Part shown: positions 47,385 through 57,194 of the stretch, in pieces | Layout of the letters: every line of letters begins with the position of its first letter | How positions within the stretch are numbered: the first letter of the stretch is position 1 | NCBI GenBank assembly: GCA_026874595.1 | Contig: CM049312.1 | Coordinates: 65,876,929 to 65,940,928, forward strand | Direction: 5' to 3' | Length of the DNA stretch: 64,000 bases | Source: Sipunculus nudus | Lineage: Eukaryota; Annelida; Sipuncula; Golfingiida; Sipunculidae | The notes under the pieces: model-generated | What the model was told of the DNA's origin: nothing | What the model saw: the letters and a program-made list of their open reading frames with translations, nothing else | Databases searched by the model: none | Program-made: the position numbers and the translations under genes

Positions 47385-47625
47385 AGTATGTGTCCTGATG
47401 GTGAGTCTTCATTTAACTTCACTCGGTGAAAGATTTATTTCACTGTCAACAACTGAATGGTTTTTCACCAGTTAGTGTCCTGATGTATGTCTTCAGGCTA
47501 TACTGACTGCTAAGCGAAAGAACTGCCACAATCACATTTCACCAGCATTTTGTTTCTCTCAAGCATGTGTCCTGATAAGGGTCCTCAGGTTATCATCCAC
47601 AGAGGAAGGCTAACGACATTCACTG
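47385..47625 (-). pseudogene. Decayed zinc fingers downstream of zinc-finger gene 2
   Basis: Reading away from the stop at 47626-47628, broken finger motifs continue: CACATGCTTGAGAGAAACAA, CATCAGGACACTAACTGGTG, AAACCATTCAGTTGT and a last CATCAGGACACATACTGGTG near 47385. Stops and indels disrupt all units. About three further fingers once followed the eighth. Confidence 0.7.
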
Positions 47626-48819
47626 TCAACATTTTAATTGTTTTTCTCCTGTATGTGTCATGATGTGAGCCTTCAGTTTACTTTGCTCGGTGAAAGCTTT
47701 ATTACACTGTCCACATTTAAATGGTTTTTCACCAGTATGTGTCCTCATGTGTGTCTTCAGTCTATACTCTCGAGACAAAGACTTACCACACTGCTCACAT
47801 TTAAATGGTTTTTCTCCAGTGTGAGTCATAATGTGAGTCTTCAATTTACTCTGCTTAGAGAAAGATTTGCCACACTGCTCACATTTAAATGGTCCAACTC
47901 CAGTATGTGTCTTGATGTGTTTCTTCAGGGTACTCTGCACAGAGAAACATTTACCGCATTGTCCACATGCAAAAGGTTTTTCTCCGGTATGTGTCCTGAT
48001 GTGATTCTTCAGGGTATTCCGCAGAGAGAATGATTTACCACACTGACCACATTTAAATGGCTTTTCCCCAGTATGTGTCCTGCTGTGTGTTTTCAGCTCA
48101 CAATGCTGAGAGAAAGATTTACCACACTGCTCACATTTAAATGGTTTTTCACCAGTGTGTGTCCTGATGTGTGTCTTCAGGTGACTGATCTGGAAGTACG
48201 ATTTACCACACCAAACACAATTAAATGGTTTTTCACCAGTATGTGTCCTGATGTGCATCTTTAGTCTATACCTTTCGGTAAAAGATTTGCCACACTGCTC
48301 ACATTTAAATGTCTTGTCTTTTGTAGGTGTCTCGATGTGTGCATTTGAACTATTACTTGGTTCGGTTTTAATTACCTTGCTCAAATCAACATTGTTTTCC
48401 TCAGGTACAACTGATGACACATGAACTTTAATCTGATTAGTATTTCCTGTGCAACTTGGAGGTGCATCAATTATATTATTCATGTATTGAGGGCTACTCT
48501 GTGTTTTCTCTGCTGGTAAATCATTCTTTATTTTTAGGGGGACTACTGTTTCCTCGCCAGAATTATCATCCTTTATATAGTGAAGACGATTGCTCATACA
48601 AGTAGTTCTAGTATCAAAACAATTACTGTCATTTGGTATTAATTTCTGTACAACAGGTTTTCTTGTATGGTAGTCACATGATGTGTCTGTGTTGGATCCA
48701 CTTTCCTGGACTATTCCTGGTCCTGTTTCCTGGACTGAATCATTTTCAGAGCTGCCTTCGTTATTTTCTTTCTTAATGAACACATCCAAACAATGTGGTG
48801 GCAACATGCAATGATCCAT
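47626..48819 (-). CDS. C2H2 zinc-finger protein, 8 fingers (zinc-finger gene 2)
   Basis: A 397-residue protein starting at the ATG at 48819, 21 bases after the conserved acceptor. Residues 1-170 are acidic and align with zinc-finger gene 1 through LDxFIKKEN, VQKxxPN, IxVHVSSVV-like and VIKTExSNS; IKKE (15-18) and IKTE (150-153) fit the sumoylation consensus. Residues 171-394 are eight regular C2H2 fingers with TGEKP linkers (TGVGP after finger 5), then LKC and a stop, a ninth finger cut short. Helix positions -1,2,3,6 are EYRM, QSHT, QCET, LNTN, VSTK, KSKT, RYRT, ESKA, unlike those of gene 1, so targets have probably diverged. Likely a nuclear DNA-binding regulator. Plus-strand frames across it are shadows. 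A 5' UTR exon is proposed at 57190-57046. Confidence 0.85.
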   Translation of the reverse strand: MDHCMLPPHCLDVFIKKENNEGSSENDSVQETGPGIVQESGSNTDTSCDYHTRKPVVQKLIPNDSNCFDTRTTCMSNRLHYIKDDNSGEETVVPLKIKNDLPAEKTQSSPQYMNNIIDAPPSCTGNTNQIKVHVSSVVPEENNVDLSKVIKTEPSNSSNAHIETPTKDKTFKCEQCGKSFTERYRLKMHIRTHTGEKPFNCVWCGKSYFQISHLKTHIRTHTGEKPFKCEQCGKSFSQHCELKTHSRTHTGEKPFKCGQCGKSFSLRNTLKNHIRTHTGEKPFACGQCGKCFSVQSTLKKHIKTHTGVGPFKCEQCGKSFSKQSKLKTHIMTHTGEKPFKCEQCGKSLSREYRLKTHMRTHTGEKPFKCGQCNKAFTEQSKLKAHIMTHTGEKQLKC

Positions 48820-48838
48820 CTATGTTCCTTTGCCTTGT

Positions 48839-48844
48839 TCTGCA
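48839..48844 (-). promoter_or_regulatory. 3' splice acceptor of the zinc-finger gene 2 coding exon
   Basis: Minus strand reads TTTTCTTGCAG/AACAAGGCAAA, with the exon starting at 48839. It has a clearer pyrimidine tract than gene 1 and the same exon start. Confidence 0.7.
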
Positions 48845-49460
48845 AGAAAATTAATAATTAGAAACAATACTGGACAATACTGAACTTTCACACCAATCAC
48901 AATCTAGAAATTATTTCTTAAAAATATTTCCCTGCTGTAACTTCAAGAAGAAAACAATTATTAAGGGTAAAAAAATCAAAAGCTTAAGTAAGGGATAACC
49001 CATGGGTGGCAAAACTCACTCTACATCTTGACAAATAAGATTACTGATGTTAGTCATTTTTTTAAATGCTCTGAAAATTTTGATGAAACTTATAAATATG
49101 AAAGGGATCAGTATATCCAGCTATAGCCAATCAATTGGTGGTCTGTTGCAAAAAAAATATACCACTGATGAGTTGATATTTGGGATATCAAAAGACATTA
49201 GGTCGAAAAATTCATCTGTGCAAAAATAACTTGTTATAATTAAAAAAATACAGTGAAGCATGTTGCCATGTTAAATGAGAAAATATATTTCTTAATGTTG
49301 TGATAAGGTACTTAAAGTTCTTGACCAAAACATCTGCTAATTCTGTAATATTGACCTTATTACTGGCAGGTGCATTGGTAAAATATGAACTACTGGGGAC
49401 CTAAGGGTATCGACACTCAGCTCAATTCGTCCATGAGGATATGTTTAAGAGCTTTTTTAA
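48845..49460. other. Intron-proximal DNA, nothing recognised
   Basis: AT-rich; the 60-residue plus frame at 49047-49229 has no known motif. Confidence 0.4.
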
Positions 49461-49464
49461 AAAT

Positions 49465-50745
49465 GTGGGTCCTGTGATAAAGTTCTAAGCCATTCTGTCT
49501 ACCAAAACTGGAGTTTATCATCAATTAACTAATTTGTGAATGGGTAGGCACTGTGACCTTGACCTTGTGGCCCAAAAATCAAATAGAATCTTCCTCTGTT
49601 GGCAGGTGAGTCACATATGGAAAATTTGGGGTTTGTGATAAAAAATTTGGCTTAAATGCATCCACAATCTTTTTAAGAAAAGTAGGTCCTGTGATCTTGA
49701 CCTTTGCCTTCATGATGAAAATTCATAAAGGTTCTTACATTAGTGAAATGCCATTTATGAGTCAAGTTTGTAATCAATATTGCAATCAAACCTGGAGTTA
49801 TCACCTGGAAACAAGTATGTAGACAGAAGGCCCCTGTGACCCTGATCTTTGACCTTGTGAAGTCAAAATCCATTAGTTCTCTTCCACTATTAGCATGTCA
49901 GCAAAACCTGGAAGATGGAAGGTTTGGGATGAAAGTTTGATTTACAGTGCATTCATAACACTTTTAAAGATGTGGCTCCTGTGAACTTAACATTTGACCT
50001 GAGGACTCTGAAATCAAAATGTTTCTAAGTTAAGTGATGGGTCATACATAAATCAAGTTTGACGCAAATCAGTCTATCAACACCAGAGTTATAGTCCATA
50101 AAATAATTTGTGGATGGACTAGCCCAGTGACCTTGATTTTTGACCCTATACCCCCAAAATCTAAAAGAATCTTCCCCTAATGACAGGTGAGCAATATCTG
50201 GAAGATGATAGGTTTGTAATTTAAAGTTTAGCTTAAAATGCATATATATTCTTTTAAAAGGAACTGGTCCTGTGACCTTTACCTTTGACCTCATGACCCC
50301 AAAATCATCAGGATCCTTAAATTTGTAGTAGGCCATACATAACTTAAGTTTGAAAACCAATGTCTAACCAAACTAGAGTTATCATCTAAAACTAATTTGT
50401 AAACGGATAGACCCTTTGACCTTGACCTTTGATCTCGTAACCACATAGTGATATATATTCTTTCCCTACTGGCAGGTCAACTATGGTGCAAGATGGAAGG
50501 TTTGGGATGAAAAGCTTGACTTAAATGTAGCTGTCATCTTTATACATAATTGGGTCCTGATACCATGACATTTGACCTCATGATCCTACCATCATAAGGA
50601 TTCTTGCTTTAGTGGAGGGCCATACATTAGTCAAGTTTGGAATCAATATATAAATCCTTCCCCTAAAATAAATTTGTGGATGGAAAGTTGGATAGATAGA
50701 CAGACAGACAAACAGACAGACAAACATGGTGATAACTTTATGGCA
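49465..50745 (-). repeat. About 290-bp tandem repeats rich in TGACCTTTGACCT
   Basis: GTCCTGTGA followed by a TGACCTTTGACCT-like segment recurs near 49467, 49687, 49976, 50264 and 50551. Between them lie GGAAGATGGAAGGTTTGGGAT and AAGTTTGxxATCAAT blocks. It ends in GATAGATAGACAGACAGACA (50690-50730). On the minus strand the words read AGGTCAAAGGTCA, relating it to the AGGTCA-rich segments at 6150 and 26490. Confidence 0.7.
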
Positions 50746-50859
50746 TCAATGAACACACCAGTTTTCAGGACACTAGATGACACCAAAGCTGAGAAACTTA
50801 CAAGATTGCTCTCATTTTATAGTTAAAAGAATTTTAAATACTCGTGAAAATAAGAAAAA

Positions 50860-51489
50860 ACTAGAATACGGGTAGTCGACAAGCGACTACGTGTATCCGC
50901 CAAAATCAGAGAAGGACGGGTGAAGTGAGGCATGGATTGAGTGGATAGGGGATATAGAGTTACATGTGTTACATATTAGAATGGATCTCTGCCACATAAA
51001 CATGATTGTAGGTGGCACCACCTGTTATTTGAACGAGAAACTATCCAAGATGTATACACATGCAAAATTTCATGTGGAAAAGTCAAACCACTGCAGAGAT
51101 ATGAGTGATTTTATCCTACAGCAGACAAACAGATGGACGCTGTGCAAAAAATGGCTGCAGGTGGCGCCACCATTTTTGTGTATGTTATAAAGCTATCCAA
51201 GGGCTACATTTTTGTAAAATATTTTTCTGATCGGTCAAACGGTTCCCAAGATATATGGGTTTATGTGTGGAAACAGACGCACAAACGGACGCTGGGCAGA
51301 GAGGAAAGGTCAGAGGTCAAGGGCACTTGGTTAGGCACCAGCTCACATGTGACCCGTTAATTTGTGTAAGTTTCGGATAAAAATCCGTCCGGTAGTCTCA
51401 GAGGAGTTCTCTGGAAACGAACGCGGCGGCAGCGGCGGCGGAACCCGGTCAAAAACATAGTATCTGCAAAACTTCTTTTTGGCAGATAC
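50860..51489 (-). mobile_element. Helentron-like element, short copy with one tandem period
   Basis: On the minus strand it begins TGTATCTGCCAAAA (51489), has a GCC-rich segment (about 51421-51440), two GGTGGCGCCACC-type palindromes, an inverted TTTTGGCGGATACA near 50893, the perfect hairpin GTAGTCGCTTGTCGACTAC (about 50873-50891) and the end CCCGTATTCTAGT. Flanking bases are T on both sides, compatible with T/T insertion. It is less than half the length of the copy at 27087 because it has fewer internal repeats. Confidence 0.7.
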
Positions 51490-51594
51490 AATAAAGGTGG
51501 CGCCACCATTTTTCTGGAACTAATAAAACTAGTCTTGGTCATTATTCAAGGCATATTCATGACAATCTACACAATGATCAAGATGTTTACTGGA

Positions 51595-51915
51595 GGTTTT
51601 GTATCAAATTTTTAAAATTTTTTTTCATGGTACTTACAAATCTTACAGCTCAGAGGAGGTTGGCGGCAATGTCCTAGTTTCAGGTTTGCAGGGAAATTTT
51701 TCATTGACCTCTCTCGATATTCATGAAAAAGTTTCTGTGGTCAGCGGTTACGATTTGTGTCCTGCTAACAGACAGTCAGATGGCTGGATGGACGACGGAC
51801 AAAGCACCATACATATACCTCAGTTGACATCCATTCAGCTGAGCTATAAAAATAGAAACAAGGGACCCACGGGGCACAATGCTCAACTCAAGTTGACCTT
51901 GATGGTAAAAATCTG
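51595..51915 (-). mobile_element. TTAGCTCAGCTGA-headed repeat fragments, minus strand, two abutting
   Basis: TCAGCTGAGCTATAAAAAT at about 51835 is an inverted head, with GGACGACGGACAAAG inside it. Just beyond, ACAAGGGACCCACGGGGCAC (51865) is an inverted tail of another copy. Copies of this family again abut each other. Confidence 0.55.
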
Positions 51916-51919
51916 AAAT

Positions 51920-53620
51920 AATATATAATGAAGATAAAGTCTGAGGAGAAGAAGTAATATAGGCTATGTTCATATGATTGAAGAAATTGTTGCAAATAAT
52001 AATTTGTGATCTGACCATATGTTTCCTAATGTTGAATCTAACCCATGTGACTGTGAGCAGTTTGTAAACATAAGATCTATACTATTTCCAGGACCATTGG
52101 TTAGCTTTTTGATAAGCTGTTAACAGTTCAGCAGTTCACACATTTGTCCAATAAAATCCTAATTTTTATAAACAAAAATTTCTATTTTTATAAAATGTAT
52201 ACAGTTGCCAGAATGTTCCTTCTCCACAGGTGGAAGAACTTGAAGGGGGGGGGGGAAGGGGGGAGATTACATTATTTAAATTATATAAAAGGGAATTATT
52301 TTCTTTTTATATGGCAAATTACTACAACATGGCATCTTCTGGATTAAAAAGGTTTGTACAATGTAGTGGAAACAGCTTTAAAATTAATGAAATACAGTTC
52401 AAAGAATAACAATTATTGCAATACACTTGGAGTGAGGGGGGGGGGGGAGGGGTGGTGGTGACATGAGAATAACTGTACACCTGTGACAGCAGGGGTGTTC
52501 AACCAGTGTTGCATCACTTATAAGGTTAGCCAGACAAGGCTGTAGTGACCAGAAGTGGGTCGCCTGGAGCTTGACAATGCAAATGAATACAATTTCAAAA
52601 TTTAACAGTTTAAATCCTTATGTGTACCTACTATAATTAAATAAAATGTAGTTACAGGAAAAATGTGCCATGGTCAAACTTATGCAAAATTTAAGGTTCT
52701 GATATTATATATTTTTGCTAATAACTTACACAATTTTACAGAATTCAGATCTAATTTTTGGGATACAATTAAATCTTGATTAAATAAAATTATTTGCGTG
52801 AAAAAAAACTCTAGCTTCAACAATTATTATGTAAAGTGGTTAAATATCTTTCCTGATTTTACCAAAGTGCATTTTGTTTGGGCCCACAATTTTTAAAATT
52901 TATGTTATACTGACCTGATTCCTGGCATGCATACAGGAACATATAGACACATCAGATAAAGACATCACAGAAACTAGGTCACTTACCACGTGGTGTTCTG
53001 TATGGCAAAACATAGGCTGTGGCAGGCACTTGACAAGCCACTTACACTTCAATAACAGTCAGAGTTAAGCTAAATTTTTTCTCACTGTTTAGTGTCATTT
53101 TGCATATCAAACACCTTTAACATGTCATTCTGGTGTCCCTACAATTAAATGGTCATTTTATCTGCAAGAGGCCTTCCCTAGAACATTTAAATGTGCAACT
53201 GACTGTCCCACCTAGTGTTCAGCATCTTTGCATTTAGTCATGGCTAATCAAGAGGTCAGAGGTTTTAACATTTAGGTTTTCACACTTCATTCTATATATT
53301 TGTAATATGCTTTCCTACCACAAGTGCAGTACCATTCATGTGACCCACATGGACAATTTTATTCACTTAATCAGCAGAAGAAATGTAATAATAATATTAT
53401 TAATATTATTATTATTAATACTATCAATAATAAATCATAATAATAACTTCAATAATAGTATGAATATCATTTATATTAATCTACTGAAAAGGACAATCTC
53501 TATCAAATTTACATATTTTTAATGTTTTTTACAGTTATAATCAATTTTTAATTTATTTAATTTTATTTATTTTATATTCTTATCATATGCAACAAACTTT
53601 TAACTACAATTTAACATTAA
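51920..53620. other. AT-rich DNA with repeat fragments
   Basis: Holds G tracts at 52237-52262 and about 52437-52451, an inverted repeat fragment at 52680-52940 (second subfamily, minus strand), and ATT/AAT microsatellite-like sequence at 53380-53460. No gene recognised. Confidence 0.45.
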
Positions 53621-53876
53621 AAACTAGATGTGGTTGGACAATGGTCCTCAGAGGGCCCCCATTTCTGCAAGTACTGGACTAGTTTACACATGCGTGAAAA
53701 ATTAAGTTAAATTTGAAAAATATGACAAACAGAAACAGGTTTTTAGGGAAACAGGGAAAAAATCCTACTACATCAAATGATATTAAATAAGATATATCTG
53801 AAATAATGAGTGCAATAGAAATCACCGAATGTAATCTGTTAGCCATATTTGATTTGAGCCAATCTGTATTGTGATA

Positions 53877-54940
53877 GGTCTGGAGCCCTCATAGGTACCA
53901 ATCATCCCTGTGAATTTGGGAAAGCTGCACTATGTTGTTGTTGAGTTATTGTGCGCGAAAGAAAATCAGCGATTTGGCTGAGGTGGCCATATTGGAATTC
54001 CGACAAGTCTGTAATTAGAAAGGGCTGGAGCCCTTATAGGTACCAATGAACCCTGTGAATTTAGGAAAGTTGTAGTATGTTGTTGTTGAGTGATCGCATG
54101 CGAAAAAAATCAGGGATTGGGCTGTGGTGGCCATATTGGAAATCCAACAAGTCTGTAATTCAATAGGTCTGGGGCCTTCATAGGTACTGATCATCCCTCT
54201 GAATTTGGGAATGATGCAGTATGTTGTTGTCGAGTTATCAGGCGTGAAAGAATATCAGCGATTGGGCTGTGGCAGCCATATTGGAATTCCAACATGTCTG
54301 TAATTCAATAGGTCTGGAGCCCTCATAGGTACCAATCATCCCTGTGAATTTTGCAAAGCTGCAGTATATTGTTGTTGAGTAATCGCGCGAAAGACATATT
54401 GAAATTCTGACGAGTCTGTAAATCGATAGGTCTGGAGCCCTCATAGGTACCAATGAACCCTGTGAATTTGGGAAAGCTGCAGTATGTTGTTGTTGAGTTA
54501 TCAGGCACGAAAGAAAATCAGTGATTGGGCTGTCGCAGCCATTATGGAATTCTGACAGGTCTGCTATTCGATAGGTCTGGAGCCCTCATAGGTACCAATC
54601 ATCCCTGTGAATTTTGGAAAGCTGCAGTATGTTGTTGTTGAGTTATCGCATGCCAAAGAAAATCAATCATTGGGCTGTGGTGGCCATATTGGAATTCCGA
54701 CAAGTCTGTAATTCGAATGATCTGGAGCCCACATAGGTACCAATCATCCCTGTGAATTTGGAAAAGCTGTAGTATGTTGTTGTTGAGTTATCGCGCGCGA
54801 AAAAAAATCAGCGATTGGGCTGTGGCGTCCATATTTGAATTCTGACAGGTCTGCTATTCGATAGGTCTGGAGCCCTTATAGGTACCTATCAACCCTGTTA
54901 ATTTGGGAAAATGTTGTTGTTGAGTTATCACGTGTGAAAG
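53877..54940 (+). repeat. About 144-bp tandem repeat array, eight copies
   Basis: GGTCTGGAGCCCTCATAGGTACC and its variants start near 53877, 54021, 54165, 54310, 54428, 54573, 54718 and 54863. Spacing is 143-146 bases except one unit shortened by about 26. Each unit holds TGTTGTTGAGTTATC and a GGCCATATTGGAATTC segment. Sequences before (53632) and after (to 55037) probably belong to the same element. Confidence 0.9.
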
Positions 54941-54949
54941 AAAGTGTCA

Positions 54950-55037
54950 AGGACAGTAGTACGGAAGGACGGATGGACGGAAGGACGGACTGACAGGGGT
55001 TTAACTATAGGGCACCGCTTGTCAAGCGGGGTCCTAA
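54950..55037 (+). repeat. End of the 144-bp-repeat element: GGACGGA repeats and a hairpin
   Basis: GGAAGGACGGATGGACGGA words are followed by the hairpin CCGCTTGTCAAGCGG (55014-55029) and GGTCCTAA, after which comes T. A hairpin 8-10 bases before CTAA/T is what a Helitron 3' end looks like, but the 5' end is not established. Confidence 0.4.
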
Positions 55038-55039
55038 TA

Positions 55040-57040
55040 ATAATTATATTTTTAACCAAAATTGGCAAGGTTCGATTTCCATTCATGGTTCATATGAAGT
55101 ACTATATACTGGTATTTATTTATTTTTATAAACAAGTGGAAACCCAGGCAAGATGTTGGAAGACATCAATCATTTATTTTGAATAATACCACATTAATTA
55201 TAAAAAATATGGAAAAATATATATAAAAAATATGGTGCATCATTGCCCTGTTTGAAATAAGGATTGGCATTAAGATGTCAATAGTGATTAATGGGCAAGG
55301 ATTTCATGGTATTTCTTATATTTATTGGTCCGGGGGATGGGGGGGGGGCAGTTTTAGACTCTAAATTTTATAAGCCATACAAATTATTAAGCAGTTAAGA
55401 AGGGAACACATTTTCGTAAGAGGACAATATGTATTCCTGAGTGTCAGTTAGTCACAAAAAACATGACATCCTTTATAAAGTTGTTCAAGTTTGATTGAAT
55501 TTTCTTGTACAGAATGAGACCTCACTTGTTGCAGCACTACTGACACACACAGGTATATATATATACATTTACAGGTCTATGACGAGCAGCAAAGTTTTTG
55601 CAAATTTGCAAGATTATGATATACGTATATAAACTTGAATGTACATGGCACTATTAAAGTGTGTTTAAGAGAGAAGACTAAATAAACAGTTGAGTATTCT
55701 TGTATATTGGGTAGTATTAGTTTCAGGGGAGACTTTAAGTGTTTTTCCATTCAAGTTATAGGCTACTGTAATAAAAAATGCATTTTTTTCACTAAAATTG
55801 AAATTTTGGAGTGATATGCCCAACAATAGACCAAGTATGGCTCTGTTGTAAACATCAAGCCACAGGTCACCGTCTACATTTATCTAGTGGATGGGAACTC
55901 ATGCACTGTTAGACTATGTCGAGCCGGTCCGTGTGATCGTTCCAGCCAGCTATGTGAAGCTCACGTGTTACATCATCACTGCTAACTACCTGACCCAACC
56001 ACTTAAAAAGTGACACATGTACCTGGCCAGCTGAAACAATCAAGTGCATAACGCTGGTAACAACCCGTGTAGCCAGTGGCCTTTTGTGGCTAGTGGTCCA
56101 GTTACAATGACACTCACAGCACTAATGATGTAACGTGTCGCTGGCTGAAACAACTGCCCCTGTTTACCACTCTCAAGATAAGATACATTTACTTAAACTG
56201 GGTGCATTGTCAGAAGATGCATCGTTCCCGTCTGCTAGATAAATGAAGGTAGGGGCCTGTGGCTCTGTGTTCACAACAGAATCACAATTGGGTCTAGCCC
56301 TACGGTTTCTAAATTGTTAGCAGACTCCCTATGGCATCAGCTGTGTGTAGCGTTTAGAACACAATAAACTGGGTGCAGCCTTATTTGCAATTAATCATAT
56401 GCAACAATTTCAGCCAATCACAGAAGATGTTGCTTCCAGCACTGCAATGAGTCTCACCTGATTGGTCCAACATACAGTGCATGCTTCCCTCTCGTGTGTG
56501 GACCCAGAAAACAAAGTAAAAACAAGCAGAGCATACGATAAAGGGGGCCGGTCAGTAGGTATTAAGAGCTCTTAGAGCTGTGCAAAGAGGTTTAATGAGC
56601 TAAAGTGACGGTAATTGTGCATTTTAGCATTTTTTTAGAGGCTTATTCTACAATCTTTAACGCAAATTATAAAGAAAAGTAATATTATGTAATATACAAG
56701 GGATGTATAATTTTATAAAAATAAGGGTTATATAATGAAAGGTGGTGTTGTTTGAGAGACAAAATGTCTCAAAAGTCGAATTTATTGGCTAAAATATTCA
56801 TCATCTGCCATAAGGTTATGCATGATATTGATGACGTCGCCAAGAAAACAAGCTATATTTGAGCATTTTTGCTCATTATATCTAAAATATATTGGTTATC
56901 AAACACCGTAAGCCTAATTCTTATATAAATTAACATTTCTCCTTATTATAGATTGAACAAAATTTGGAAATAATGCGTTAACATGGTTAATTAAGCCTTT
57001 TACAAAAACCCGCTAAATTGCACAATTACCAAGTAACTTC
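55040..57040. other. Anonymous DNA within the proposed intron of gene 2
   Basis: No gene or clear repeat. 55860-56560 is more GC-balanced than its surroundings and appears unique, but has no coding frame. Confidence 0.4.
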
Positions 57041-57045
57041 CTTAC

Positions 57046-57190
57046 CTGTTCAAAACATATAAACTAGGTTAGAGGAAGATTTATATCAGATGTATGAAGC
57101 CCTTTAATATGGCTTCAGTTTGAGCGATAAAACAGGGATGGTACACGTAAATTCGGAAAAAAGGCAATTCTCGGAGAAAATCAAGGCTGC
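57046..57190 (-). other. Proposed untranslated first exon of zinc-finger gene 2
   Basis: Minus-strand reading gives TTCTCCGAGA, TGTTTTATCGCTCA, GGGCTTCATACATCTG, TCTTCC and GAACAG/GTAAGG, matching 22265-22414 on the plus strand in order and spacing. The exon would end at 57046, and the intron start GTAAGGAAGTTACTT resembles GTAAGAAATTTACTT of the partner. The next matching acceptor on this strand is 48840, about 8.2 kb on. The ATG present in the partner segment is CTG here, so it is not coding. Lies outside the recognised repeat families. Confidence 0.5.
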
Positions 57191-57194
57191 ACAG

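Noticed and set aside
47638-48264. Plus-strand frames of 131 and 63 residues
   Set aside because: They are antisense shadows of the minus-strand zinc-finger gene, as are the minus-strand frames across 33173-34598 for the plus-strand gene.
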